Positions 50,007 through 59,347 of a stretch of DNA of 64,000 bases are shown here, in pieces (position 1 is the first letter of the stretch; every line of letters starts with the position of its first letter). The position numbers were made by a program, and so were the translations under genes. The notes under the pieces are model-generated. The model saw only the letters and a program-made list of their open reading frames with translations, ran no database searches and was not told the DNA's origin. Source of the stretch: Pseudomonas batumici (lineage in GTDB: Bacteria; Pseudomonadota; Gammaproteobacteria; Pseudomonadales; Pseudomonadaceae); the NCBI RefSeq assembly GCF_000820515.1, contig NZ_JXDG01000037.1, positions 124,001 to 188,000 on the forward strand. The letters are read 5' to 3'.

Positions 50007-51062
50007 GTGAACGTCACTGACAAACCTGTGTCCGATGGCAAAGCGCGTCCGCGGCCCATATTGATGATCCCGCTGCGTCGGTGCGGCAGTCACGCACTGC
50101 GGCTACGCCTCAATCTCAATCCACAGTTCTATTCGCCTTATCCGCTGCACCTCGCCGACTTCATGCCGATTGTCCCCCTGTACGGCGATATAGCCGATGA
50201 CAATGCCTATTTTCGCATGGTGGTCGATGTTGTCGGCCTGCAGGCGGCAAGCATCGTCAAATGGCCGGGTATGGCCTTCGATCCGGTGGATATCTTCGAG
50301 AGGGTCCGCCACGAACCACGCAGCGTTCATCGAATTGCCTGGGAGCTGCTGTTATGCGCCGCTGAACAGCATCAAGCGCGTGTTGTGATGGACAAGTCTC
50401 TCGACGATGTGCACTACGCCCATGAGCTCATGCAGCTTTTTCCACACATGCTGCTGCTCAATGTCGTACGCGACCCACGGGCTCAGGTCGCTTCGATGAA
50501 TCGTGCGATCATTCATGACTTTGATACCTTGATCAACACCCAGACCTGGGTGGCTGCGCATCGAGCGGCCCAGTCCTTGATCGAGCGCTACCCGGGGCGC
50601 GTGTTGACCATACGCTATGAAGACTTTCTGCTCGATGAAGAAACCACCCTCAAGCAGATCTGCACATTCTTCGATATTCAATTTCTGGACAAGATGCTGG
50701 ATATCTCCGAGTCGCAGGAGGCCAGGCAGATTTCAAAGATGTCGGCGCTCTGGTCATCGAACTGCTTTTCTCCGATCACCACGAACATTGACAAGTTCAA
50801 AGGGCAACTGAAACTTCACGAGATCGAGATGATCGAGACCCTGTCCAAGGAGTTCATGTTGCGATATGGGTATGAACCCATGACGCAGGCCAACTTTGCA
50901 TTTGACACTCACATGTCGCAGGTCGCCACCGAACGCTCAGGTGACGCCAGAAAACTTGCCTGGCAAGAGTTGGAACAGGAAAATTTCCAGGACTACATCT
51001 TGCGCCAATACCGTGCGGATTACTTGGCCACGGTGCGCAACCGGCTCGAACGCAGTCGATAA
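50007..51062 (+). CDS. Sulfotransferase-family protein
   Basis: A 351-residue PAPS-dependent sulfotransferase. The 5'-phosphosulfate-binding-type segment is PLRRCGSHALRLR (about residues 22-34), and the 3'-phosphate-type segment is VVRDPRAQVASMNRA. The TIRYEDFLLDEE segment is also typical of the family. ATG 50007 follows AAAGGAGAA. It is cotranscribed with the PAPS synthase gene. The acceptor is unknown: a lipid, oligosaccharide or secondary metabolite is possible. NodH-like proteins have a related motif layout. Confidence 0.82.
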   Translation: MNVTDKPVSDGKARPRPILMIPLRRCGSHALRLRLNLNPQFYSPYPLHLADFMPIVPLYGDIADDNAYFRMVVDVVGLQAASIVKWPGMAFDPVDIFERVRHEPRSVHRIAWELLLCAAEQHQARVVMDKSLDDVHYAHELMQLFPHMLLLNVVRDPRAQVASMNRAIIHDFDTLINTQTWVAAHRAAQSLIERYPGRVLTIRYEDFLLDEETTLKQICTFFDIQFLDKMLDISESQEARQISKMSALWSSNCFSPITTNIDKFKGQLKLHEIEMIETLSKEFMLRYGYEPMTQANFAFDTHMSQVATERSGDARKLAWQELEQENFQDYILRQYRADYLATVRNRLERSR

Positions 51063-51206
51063 GGCTGTCCCCTCCTCCAGGATGTTATGCTGCAACCCCA
51101 AATCAGACATCCACGGTACGGCCCTCCCTCGAGGGCTCGTGCACGTATCGCGTGGATGACTGGAACAATATCACTGATCACGACGATGACCCCGCGGAAG
51201 ACCCCC

Positions 51207-51587
51207 ATGGCAAACCACGACCTCACTTTCCTCCCCGACCCCGACTCGGACTCCATCTCCTCCGATGTCGCCGGTTTCGGCGGTCTGCTGGTCTCCACCC
51301 AGATCCCCACCCGTGCCGATGGCAGCCTGGAACTGGGCGACATTGCCCTGCAGAGCGAATGCACCCTGCAGGCGCTCAAGGTCGCGCTGGAGCGCGCCGG
51401 CAGTTCCATGGACCGGGTTCTGCACCTGACCATCTACCTCACCGACATGGCTGACCGTGCCGCTTTCAACGAAGTCTACCAACGCTTCTTCGCCAAGCCC
51501 TGGCCGGTGCGTGCCGCCGTCGGTGTGGCGTCCCTGGCGGTCGAAGGCATGCGCGTGGAAGTCACCGCGATGGCGGCCAAGGGCTGA
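51207..51587 (+). CDS. RidA/YjgF-family protein
   Basis: A 126-residue RidA-superfamily protein with GFGGLLVSTQIPTRADGS, IALQSECTLQALKVALERAG and the C-terminal AVGVASLAVEGMRVEVTAMA. The conserved Arg of deaminase-type RidA appears in MRVEVTAMA. Canonical members deaminate reactive enamines/imines. The ATG at 51207 was chosen as it gives the usual length; upstream starts at 51186 and 51087 are possible. It lies alone, 145 bp after the sulfotransferase gene. Confidence 0.85.
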   Translation: MANHDLTFLPDPDSDSISSDVAGFGGLLVSTQIPTRADGSLELGDIALQSECTLQALKVALERAGSSMDRVLHLTIYLTDMADRAAFNEVYQRFFAKPWPVRAAVGVASLAVEGMRVEVTAMAAKG

Positions 51588-51707
51588 GTTCACGCCAAGA
51601 TCTACAGCCCCGCCCGGCGAGTGGTCGCCGACCGGCAGCCTACGGGTGCCGGTCAGGCGTTTCGCCGCTACAATGCACGCCTTGCCCGTGAAGCCTGACT
51701 AAAAAAC

Positions 51708-53708
51708 ATGTCCCTACCCAAGCACCACCTGGAATTGCTCAGCCCCGCCCGCGATGTGGCCATTGCCCGCGAGGCCATCCTGCATGGCGCCGATGCCGTG
51801 TACATCGGCGGCCCGAGCTTCGGCGCCCGCCACAACGCCTGCAACGAGGTGAGCGATATCGCCGAGTTGGTGGAGTTCGCCCGTCGTTACCACGCCCGGG
51901 TGTTCACCACCCTCAATACGATCCTGCACGACAACGAGTTGGAGCCGGCCCGCAAGCTGATCCACCAACTCTACGATGCCGGCGTCGATGCGCTGATCGT
52001 CCAGGACCTGGGCGTGATGGAACTGGATATCCCGCCGATCGAGCTGCACGCCAGCACCCAGACCGATATCCGCACCCTGGCGCGGGCGAAGTTCCTCGAC
52101 CAGGCCGGCTTCTCCCAACTGGTACTGGCCCGCGAGCTGAACCTGCAAGAGATCCGCGCGATCGCCGACGAGACCGACGCGGCGATCGAGTTCTTCATCC
52201 ACGGTGCGCTGTGCGTGGCGTTCTCCGGTCAATGCAACATCTCCCACGCGCAGAATGGCCGCAGCGCCAACCGTGGCGACTGCTCCCAGGCCTGCCGCCT
52301 GCCGTACACCCTGAAAGACGACCAGGGGCGCGTGGTTGCCTTTGAAAAGCACCTGTTGTCGATGAAGGACAACAACCAGAGCGCCAACATTCGCGCCCTG
52401 GTTGAAGCCGGCGTGCGCTCGTTCAAGATCGAGGGCCGCTACAAGGACATGGGCTATGTGAAGAACATCACCGCCTACTACCGCCAGCGCCTGGACGACG
52501 TCCTCGAAGACCGCCCGGACCTGGCCCGCGCTTCCAGCGGCCGAACCGCGCACTTCTTCCTGCCCGATCCGGAAAAAACCTTTCACCGCGGCAGCACCGA
52601 CTACTTTGTCACTGATCGCAAGATCGACATTGGCGCCTTCGATACGCCAACCTTCACCGGCTTGCCGGTGGGCGTGGTGGAGAAAGTCGGCAAGCGCGAC
52701 CTGCAGGTGGTGACCCATGAGCCGCTGTCCAATGGCGACGGCCTCAATGTGCAGATCAAGCGCGAGGTGGTGGGCTTCCGCGCCAACATCGCCGAGCCCA
52801 AGGGCGAATTCGACGAAGACGGCGAGAAGCGCTACCGCTACCGCGTCGAGCCCAACGAAATGCCGGAGGGCATGCACCGCCTGCGGTCGAACCATCCGCT
52901 GAGCCGCAACCTGGACCACAACTGGCAGCAGGCCTTGCTCAAGACGTCTGCCGAACGCCGGATCGGTCTTTCCTGGGTGGCTCGCCTGCGTGAGGAGCGC
53001 CTGGAACTGACCGCCACCAGCGAGGAAGGCGTCAGCGCCAGCGTTGCCCTGGAGGGGCCGTTCGGGATCGCCAACAAGCCGGAACAGGCCCTGGAACAAC
53101 TGCACGACCTGCTCGGCCAACTGGGCACCACCCAGTACCACGCCACCGATATCAAGCTGGATGCACCCCAGGCGTATTTCATTCCCAACTCGCAGCTCAA
53201 GACCTTGCGCCGCGAAGTCATCGAAGCGCTGACCGCAGCCCGCGTCAAGGCTCACCCACGCGGCGGTCGCAAGGCCGAGGCCACTCCGCCACCGGTGTAC
53301 CCGGAGTCGCACCTGTCATTCCTGGCCAACGTCTACAACCAGAAGGCCCGCGATTTCTATCACCGTCACGGCGTCAAGTTGATCGACGCGGCCTTCGAGG
53401 CTCACGAGGAAACCGGCGAGGTGCCGGTGATGATCACCAAACACTGCCTGCGCTTCTCCTTCAACCTCTGCCCCAAGCAGGCCAAGGGTGTTACGGGGGT
53501 ACGAACCAAGGTCGCGCCGATGCAACTGATACAGGGTGACGAGGTGCTGACGCTGAAGTTCGACTGCAAGCCTTGCGAGATGCACGTGATCGGCAAGATC
53601 AAGGGGCATATCCTCGACCTGCCGCAACCGGGCAGCGGGGTGCAGCAAGTCGTCGGGCATATCAGTCCCGAGGATCTGCTCAAGACGATTCATCGCGCAC
53701 CGCACTGA
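51708..53708 (+). CDS. rlhA: U32-family protein, 23S rRNA hydroxylase RlhA-like
   Basis: A 666-residue protein of the peptidase U32 family. The N-terminal TIM-barrel region (ELLSPARDVAIAREAILHGADAVYIGGPSFGAR) and the Cys-bearing segment HGALCVAFSGQCN...GDCSQACRLPY are typical of YdcP/RlhA, which hydroxylates C2501 of 23S rRNA in E. coli. The C-terminal part contains RFSFNLCPKQAKG and KFDCKPCEM. Its length equals that of RlhA (about 650). A strong terminator follows. Housekeeping gene. Confidence 0.88.
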   Translation: MSLPKHHLELLSPARDVAIAREAILHGADAVYIGGPSFGARHNACNEVSDIAELVEFARRYHARVFTTLNTILHDNELEPARKLIHQLYDAGVDALIVQDLGVMELDIPPIELHASTQTDIRTLARAKFLDQAGFSQLVLARELNLQEIRAIADETDAAIEFFIHGALCVAFSGQCNISHAQNGRSANRGDCSQACRLPYTLKDDQGRVVAFEKHLLSMKDNNQSANIRALVEAGVRSFKIEGRYKDMGYVKNITAYYRQRLDDVLEDRPDLARASSGRTAHFFLPDPEKTFHRGSTDYFVTDRKIDIGAFDTPTFTGLPVGVVEKVGKRDLQVVTHEPLSNGDGLNVQIKREVVGFRANIAEPKGEFDEDGEKRYRYRVEPNEMPEGMHRLRSNHPLSRNLDHNWQQALLKTSAERRIGLSWVARLREERLELTATSEEGVSASVALEGPFGIANKPEQALEQLHDLLGQLGTTQYHATDIKLDAPQAYFIPNSQLKTLRREVIEALTAARVKAHPRGGRKAEATPPPVYPESHLSFLANVYNQKARDFYHRHGVKLIDAAFEAHEETGEVPVMITKHCLRFSFNLCPKQAKGVTGVRTKVAPMQLIQGDEVLTLKFDCKPCEMHVIGKIKGHILDLPQPGSGVQQVVGHISPEDLLKTIHRAPH

Positions 53709-53731
53709 GGTCATGACGGTCTGACAGAGAG

Positions 53732-53757
53732 ACGGGGAGCAAAGGCTCCCCGTTTTA
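53732..53757 (+). terminator. Rho-independent terminator after rlhA
   Basis: A perfect 9-bp stem, ACGGGGAGC (53732-53740) and GCTCCCCGT (53745-53753), with loop AAAG, runs directly into TTTTA. It lies 24 bp after the rlhA stop and before the PAAR-like gene, so that gene needs its own promoter. Confidence 0.9.
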
Positions 53758-53798
53758 CCGGTGGATCTATACTCGGCATCATTCACAGGGGGTTTTAC

Positions 53799-54194
53799 AT
53801 GGGATGTCCCCAAGTCTGTGCCGGCGCCACCCTGCAATGCACGTTTGGCCTGGCGCCTGGCGTACTCAACGTGCTGCCGCAGAACCGAACCCTGGTGTCC
53901 GGTGTGCCCGCGGCCAATCTGCTCGACCATATTCCGCTGGTCAACATCACCCCGTTCGGCATGTGCCAGAGCCTGGCCAATCCCATGGTGGCGGCCGCGA
54001 CGGCGGCGGCTCTCGGGGTCCTGGTGCCGATGCCCTGTATTCCCGTGACCGCCGCACCCTGGATACCCGGCGGTGCGCCGACCATGCTGTTGGGACCGAT
54101 GCCGGCGCTGGATGCCAACAGCACGTTGATGTGCAACTGGGGCGGGCTGATCAAGATCACCTTCCCGGGCCAGGTACAGATGCTGATCCCCTGA
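53799..54194 (+). CDS. PAAR-like (DUF4280) spike-tip protein
   Basis: A 131-residue protein beginning MGCPQVCAGATLQCTFGLAPGVL, the hallmark of DUF4280/PAAR-like proteins. Cys-rich (GMCQS, MPCIPVTAAPW, LMCNWGG), as expected for a metal-sealed cone that caps the VgrG spike. It lies at the distal end of the T6SS cluster, convergent with the MORN-repeat gene, whose coding sequence begins at the next base. It probably loads onto the VgrG encoded here. Confidence 0.87.
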   Translation: MGCPQVCAGATLQCTFGLAPGVLNVLPQNRTLVSGVPAANLLDHIPLVNITPFGMCQSLANPMVAAATAAALGVLVPMPCIPVTAAPWIPGGAPTMLLGPMPALDANSTLMCNWGGLIKITFPGQVQMLIP

Positions 54195-54740
54195 TCAGGC
54201 GTCGGGCGGCTGCCGCCATTTCAACCACCAGGCCTTCCAGCGCGCCATGGGCTTTCCCGACTCATCCAGCGGGCGTCCGTCCGCGGCATAGGATTGCGCC
54301 CCGTCGAGCGGCTGGCCCTTGTCGTATTCGATTCGCGCCGCCAGTTGGCCGTTGCCATGGAAACGCTGGTAAAGCCCCTGCAATTGCCCTTGCCGATAGT
54401 GTTCGCGAGACGCCAGGGTGCCGTTTTCGAAGTAACTGATGACCTGCCCGTGCAGCAAGCCGGCGCGGTACTGCGCTTCGCGGATCAACGCACCTTGCGG
54501 GCTGTGGAACAGTGCCTGGCCGTCGAGTTTGCCCTGATGGAAGTTCAGGCGCGCCGAGGGTTGGCCGTTGGGGTGATAAACCAGCATCGGCCCCTCCAGC
54601 GTTCCCTCGCGAAAGCTGAGCGCCGCCTGCGGTCGGCCGCTCTCCGTCACCCGGGCCGGACCTTCCAACTGACCACCGATCAGGGTGGCGTTGAGCTGGC
54701 TGTCGCCGCTGACGACTTCGACCTTGGCTGGTTTGTCCAT
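54195..54740 (-). CDS. MORN-repeat/antitoxin-like protein of the T6SS locus
   Basis: A 181-residue protein with tandem short repeats of the GxxxGxxxxYxxNGxLxxxxxYxxG type: YHPNGQPSARLNFHQGKLDG, YRAGLLHGQVISYFENGTLA and YRQGQLQGLYQRFHGNGQLA. This is the MORN-variant pattern seen in putative toxin-antitoxin or T6SS-associated proteins. It lies 9 bp after vgrG on the same strand and probably is cotranscribed with it. A role as effector immunity or effector is possible; no toxin domain is seen. Its stop and that of the PAAR-like gene are adjacent. Confidence 0.78.
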   Translation of the reverse strand: MDKPAKVEVVSGDSQLNATLIGGQLEGPARVTESGRPQAALSFREGTLEGPMLVYHPNGQPSARLNFHQGKLDGQALFHSPQGALIREAQYRAGLLHGQVISYFENGTLASREHYRQGQLQGLYQRFHGNGQLAARIEYDKGQPLDGAQSYAADGRPLDESGKPMARWKAWWLKWRQPPDA

Positions 54741-54749
54741 ATGCCCTCC

Positions 54750-56756
54750 TCAGTTGACCTTGACCAGACCGCCCTTGATGGTCAGCATCGCCCCGCCGTC
54801 CACGGTCTGTTCGGCGCCGCCCTTGTTCATCAGGCTCACGCCGGCGTCGTTGGTCAGCGTGGTACCGGCCTTGTTTTCCAGTGAGGTCCCCGCTTTGTTG
54901 CTCAAGGACGTCCCGGCCTGGTTGCTCAGCGCCATGCCGGCCTGGGCACTGACATTGGCATCGCTTTTGGCAGTGAGATCGCCACCGCTTTGCAAGGTCA
55001 GGGTGCCGGTCACCTTGATGGTGAGGTTGCCGTCCACGGTCAGTTGGTAGTTGCCGCTCACTGTGTGGGTGTAATTGCCGCCGGTGGTATGGGTCTGGTC
55101 GCCGCCGACCTTGAGTGTACGACTGCCCTTGACGTCAAGGGTGTCGCTGCCGGTCTGCAGGGTGACCGTGCGCTTGCCCTTTTCCAGGGTGACGGTTTCG
55201 TCCCCCTCCTTGACCGTGCGCGTACGGGCGTTCTGCACCGTGAGGGTTTCGTCGTGCCCGACGGTGGCTGTGGTGTCGTTGAGCACATTGACCTTGAGGT
55301 CCTTCTGCGCCTGGAGAAAGACCTCTTCAGCATCTTTCTTGTCCTCGAAGCGCAATTCGTTGAAACCCTCGCCACCCTTGGACGACTGGGTCTTGATCCC
55401 GGATTGGGTCTGGTTGGCCGGCAGCGCATAGGGCAGCGTGTTCTCGCCGTTGTAGATACAGGCGGTGACCAGCGGACGATCCGGGTCGCCGTCGATGAAG
55501 GTCACCACCACCTCCTGGCCGATGCGCGGAATGAACTGCATGCCGAAACCCTTGCCGGTCCAACCCTGGGCGACGCGGACCCAGCACGAGCTGTTCTCGT
55601 TCTTTTCACCCTGGCGGTCCCAGGTGAACTGGACCTTTATCCGCCCGTACTCATCGGTCCAGATGTCCTCGCCGGCCTTGCCCACCACCCTGGCGGTCTG
55701 GGTATGCATGGTCGGCTTCGGGGTCAGGCGCAAGGGGCGGTAGTTGACGCTCTTGGGAATCGCCTCGAAGCGATTGCGGTAGTGTTCGTGGTTGGCGTCG
55801 TGGCTGACCGAGGTCAGCAGCCATTCGATGTTCGCCGCCTTGTCGTCGTGCCCGGTCAGGGTGAAGGTGTAGCCGGGCTGCAACCAGCGGCAATCGCTTT
55901 CACCGATCAACCGCAGGGCCTGGGTGCGCAAGGCGTCCATGCGCTGTTTGCCCAGGGCATCGCCCCGTGCCTTGGCGGTGTAGCCGCCGGGGTGCTCATA
56001 GACCGCCTTCGGCCCCGCCTCAGCTTCGGCCCTGCCGTACAGCGACGTCGTAGGGGTTACAAACTGATAGTCGGTGGCACTGTAGACGCCGGACACCGCC
56101 TGCTGGCTGAGCTGCGCCGAGCGGATGCCCTGCAACTCCCGGCTGCCGATCTGCTGGCCCAGGTAGGCGATGCTGGCGCCGTTCGGGCAGGCGACAAAGG
56201 CGCTGTTGCTGTCCGCCAGCACCAGGGTATGTCGCCCTTCGGCATGGCTGAAAAACCAGAAGATGCCCTCCTCCTCCAGCAACCGGCAGACAAAGGCGAA
56301 ATCGGTTTCGCCATATTGGATACAGTATTCGCGCGGCTCGTAGCTGCCGGACAGTTTCAACTCGTAGTCGCTGAAACCATGGGCCTTGAAGATACTGGTG
56401 ACGATGTCGCTGGTGGACAGGTTCTGGTACACCCGGTTGTTGCTGGCCAGGGTCAGCCACCAGAGCCAGGGGCGCAACTGCAGGCTGTAGCGTTCGGCGG
56501 TGGCGTCGGCCGGCAACTGGCGAATCTGCGCGCAGAGCCCGTCCAAGGGGCGTTTTTGCGCGTCATTATGCAAGGTCAGGGTCACATGGGAGGCCACGGC
56601 GCTGGCCATGGACAAGGTCTCGACACAGTAGCCGGTGACGGTGAGCGCCCCCAACTGATTCAGGGACTCTTCGCCGCTCAGGGATTCGGGGAACAACGGT
56701 GCCATGACCGCACCGCTCAAAGACAGCGTGGTGTTGGTATCAGTGGGACGCGGCAT
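54750..56756 (-). CDS. T6SS spike protein VgrG (TssI)
   Basis: A 668-residue trimeric spike protein. The gp27/gp5-like region holds SYEPREYCIQYGETDFAFVCRLLEEEGIFW (in two quoted parts: YCIQYGETDFAFVCRLLEEE and GIFWFFSH). The OB-fold part has MQFIPRIGQEVVVTFIDGDP and PLVTACIYNGENTLPY. The C terminus is a beta-helix with short repeats (NQAGTSLSNKAGTSLENKAG). No extra effector domain follows. It is the penultimate gene of the minus-strand T6SS run, after clpV. Confidence 0.93.
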   Translation of the reverse strand: MPRPTDTNTTLSLSGAVMAPLFPESLSGEESLNQLGALTVTGYCVETLSMASAVASHVTLTLHNDAQKRPLDGLCAQIRQLPADATAERYSLQLRPWLWWLTLASNNRVYQNLSTSDIVTSIFKAHGFSDYELKLSGSYEPREYCIQYGETDFAFVCRLLEEEGIFWFFSHAEGRHTLVLADSNSAFVACPNGASIAYLGQQIGSRELQGIRSAQLSQQAVSGVYSATDYQFVTPTTSLYGRAEAEAGPKAVYEHPGGYTAKARGDALGKQRMDALRTQALRLIGESDCRWLQPGYTFTLTGHDDKAANIEWLLTSVSHDANHEHYRNRFEAIPKSVNYRPLRLTPKPTMHTQTARVVGKAGEDIWTDEYGRIKVQFTWDRQGEKNENSSCWVRVAQGWTGKGFGMQFIPRIGQEVVVTFIDGDPDRPLVTACIYNGENTLPYALPANQTQSGIKTQSSKGGEGFNELRFEDKKDAEEVFLQAQKDLKVNVLNDTTATVGHDETLTVQNARTRTVKEGDETVTLEKGKRTVTLQTGSDTLDVKGSRTLKVGGDQTHTTGGNYTHTVSGNYQLTVDGNLTIKVTGTLTLQSGGDLTAKSDANVSAQAGMALSNQAGTSLSNKAGTSLENKAGTTLTNDAGVSLMNKGGAEQTVDGGAMLTIKGGLVKVN

Positions 56757-56791
56757 GGGTTTCCTTGAAGATCATCGTTGACTACCTGTGT

Positions 56792-59347
56792 TCATTCCAG
56801 CACCCACTGCGCCAGTTGTCCCGCCACCTGCTCCATCAGCACATGTTCCACATCCCGTGCGCCCGCCGCGCGGCAACGGGCCAGTACGGCCTGGACGATG
56901 CCGTCGTCGTAGTCGAAGCGCTTGCCGGTGGCCGCCAGGTAACGCGCCCGCAGGTTCTCCAGCTTGGCCAGGACGATTCCTTCCAGGGTCACGTCATCAA
57001 GGGCCCGGTAGGGCACCACGGTCATGCGCGCCAGAAAGGCCGGGCGAAACGCCTGTAGCAGAACATTGTGCAACTTCTGGCTGAAGGCTTCGGCGCTTTG
57101 TTGCTGGGCGGCACTGTCGAGGATCAGTTCGGCGCCCACGTTGCTGGTGGCCAGCATCACGGTGTTCTTGAAATCCACCACTAGGCCGCTGCCGTCTTCC
57201 ATCAGCCCTTTGTCGAACACGTTGTAGAAGGCTTCGAGCACATCCGGATGGGCTTTTTCGATTTCGTCCAGCAACACCACGCTGTAGGGCTTGCGCCGCA
57301 CCGCTTCGGTCAGCACACCGCCGCTGCCATAGCCGACGTAGCCCGGCGGCGCGCCCTTGAGCTGGCTGACGGTATGGGCTTCCTGGTATTCGGAGAGGTT
57401 GATGCTGATCAGGTTGCGCTCGCCGCCGTACAGCGCATCGGCCAGGGCATAGGCGGTTTCGGTCTTGCCCACGCCCGTGGGGCCCAGCAGCAGGAACACC
57501 CCGACCGGCTTCTGCGGGTCGGTGAGCCCGGCGCGATAGGCTTGCAAGCGTTGGGTGATGGCGCCGAGGGCGGGCCCTTGCCCCATCACCCGCTGGCCGA
57601 GACGTTCAGCCAGGGTGCGCAACGCATAGGCTTCGTCGGCGAGCACCTTGCCTTGTGGAATACCGGTCCAGCCGGCAATCACCGCCGCGACGACTTTCGA
57701 ATCGACCTGTTCCGGGACCAGCGGATCGTCCTCGCGAATGGTGTTCAGGCCGCTTTCCAGGCGCACCAGTTCGATCGCCAGTTGTTCGAGGCGGTTGTCC
57801 AGCTCCTCGTCATCGCGGTTCGGATCGACCCGTTCGTTGAGCGCGAGCAGTTCACGGCGCGCCCTGAGCAACTCGGTGACCGCCTCGCGCTCCTTGTGCC
57901 AGCGGGTTTCCAGCTCGACGATTGCCTGGCGGTCCTCGTGCTCCTGCAGTTCGAGCGGCCGGATGCGCAGGTCGTGATCATGTCCGATGGCCTGCTCGCG
58001 GCGCAGGCGTTGCAGTTCGTCGAGTGTCGCCGACTGGCGGTGGCGCAGGTTCTCCAGGGCCGGCGGCACGTCATGCTGGGCCAGGGCCACTCGGGCACAG
58101 GCGGTATCGAGCACGCTGATGGCTTTGTCCGGCAGTTGCCGCCCGGAGATGTAGCGCTGGCTGAGCTTCACCGCATCCTGGATCGCTGCGTCCAGTACCT
58201 CGACGCCATGGTGCTGCTCCAGCTTGCCGGCCACGGCGCGTAACATCTGCACGGCGGTCTGCTCGTCCGGTTCCTCGACCTGGACCAGTTGGAAGCGTCG
58301 GGCCAGCGCCGGGTCTTTCTCGAAGTATTTCTTGTACTCCAGCCAGGTAGTGGCGGCCAGCGTCCGTAGTTCACCACGGGCCAGCGCCGGCTTGAGCAGG
58401 TTGGCCGCATCGCTCTGCCCTTCGGCGGCACCGGCACCGATCAGGGTATGGGCTTCGTCGATAAACAGGATGACCTTGCCGGCGGCAGTGCGTACCCCTT
58501 CGATCACCCCCTTGAGTCGCTGTTCGAATTCGCCCTTGACCCCGGCCCCGGCTTGCAGCTGTCCAAGGTCCAGTACCCGCAGGCTGACCTCCTGCAACGG
58601 CGGCGGCACATCGCCCAGGGCAATGCGCAGTGCGAGGCCCTCGACCACCGCGGTCTTGCCGACCCCGGGAGCGCCCACCAGGATCGGGTTGTTCTGCCGA
58701 CGGCGCAGGAGGATATCGACACACTGGCGAATCTCCCCATCGCGACCGATGATCGGGTCGATGCGCCCCTGGCGGGCCTCCTCCGTCAGGTCCTGGGTGT
58801 ATTGCTCGAGCAGGGAAGCGTCAGCGCCGCCGCCTCGCGCCGTGGTTTTTCCGGGACCGGCCGGCACGCTGGTTTCGCAGGAGTGTTCGGTCAAGGCCGC
58901 GAACCGGGTACGCAAGGGCTCCCGGGCAATACCGAGCAATGAAGGGATGCTGCCTTGCAGCAGGGCCCGGTACTCGTCACGGTCGAGCAACGCCAGCAAC
59001 AGCAACCCGGAGCGTACACCGGTGGCGCCGAGCACACTGGCCTGGACCACCGCGTCCTCGATCAGCGCCAATAGCTGCTTGGACAGCGTCGGCGTGCGGG
59101 TGTTGCCGGTCTTGAACAGCTCCAGGGCCAGGTTGATTTCGGCCGCCAGGCGGTCACGCTCCAAGCCCAGGGCCGGCAACAGGCAGGCCAGGTCTCCGCC
59201 TTCGATCTCCAGCAGTTCCAGCAGCAGGTGTTCGATTTCGACAAAGTGCTGGTTGCGCTGCCAACTCCGCTGGGCGGCCCGCTCCATGGCGGCGCGACAC
59301 GGGTGGTTCAAGCGTGAGATCAGCGTGGCGATTTCCATCTCAGGCAC
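56792..59347 (-). CDS. clpV: T6SS sheath-recycling AAA+ ATPase ClpV (TssH)
   Basis: An 851-residue ClpB-type ATPase that disassembles contracted TssBC sheaths. It has the N-terminal double Clp-N domain, a first Walker A GAPGVGKTAVVEG, Walker B VILFIDEAHTLIGAG, a coiled middle domain (residues about 400-500) and a second Walker A GPTGVGKTETA with LLDEIEKAHPDV. The ATG at 59347 overlaps tssG by 8 bp. The length matches known TssH. Confidence 0.95.
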   Translation of the reverse strand: MPEMEIATLISRLNHPCRAAMERAAQRSWQRNQHFVEIEHLLLELLEIEGGDLACLLPALGLERDRLAAEINLALELFKTGNTRTPTLSKQLLALIEDAVVQASVLGATGVRSGLLLLALLDRDEYRALLQGSIPSLLGIAREPLRTRFAALTEHSCETSVPAGPGKTTARGGGADASLLEQYTQDLTEEARQGRIDPIIGRDGEIRQCVDILLRRRQNNPILVGAPGVGKTAVVEGLALRIALGDVPPPLQEVSLRVLDLGQLQAGAGVKGEFEQRLKGVIEGVRTAAGKVILFIDEAHTLIGAGAAEGQSDAANLLKPALARGELRTLAATTWLEYKKYFEKDPALARRFQLVQVEEPDEQTAVQMLRAVAGKLEQHHGVEVLDAAIQDAVKLSQRYISGRQLPDKAISVLDTACARVALAQHDVPPALENLRHRQSATLDELQRLRREQAIGHDHDLRIRPLELQEHEDRQAIVELETRWHKEREAVTELLRARRELLALNERVDPNRDDEELDNRLEQLAIELVRLESGLNTIREDDPLVPEQVDSKVVAAVIAGWTGIPQGKVLADEAYALRTLAERLGQRVMGQGPALGAITQRLQAYRAGLTDPQKPVGVFLLLGPTGVGKTETAYALADALYGGERNLISINLSEYQEAHTVSQLKGAPPGYVGYGSGGVLTEAVRRKPYSVVLLDEIEKAHPDVLEAFYNVFDKGLMEDGSGLVVDFKNTVMLATSNVGAELILDSAAQQQSAEAFSQKLHNVLLQAFRPAFLARMTVVPYRALDDVTLEGIVLAKLENLRARYLAATGKRFDYDDGIVQAVLARCRAAGARDVEHVLMEQVAGQLAQWVLE

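Noticed and set aside
54990..56768. 592-codon plus-strand frame antisense to vgrG
   Set aside because: Shadow of a high-GC gene; VgrG on the minus strand has clear motifs.
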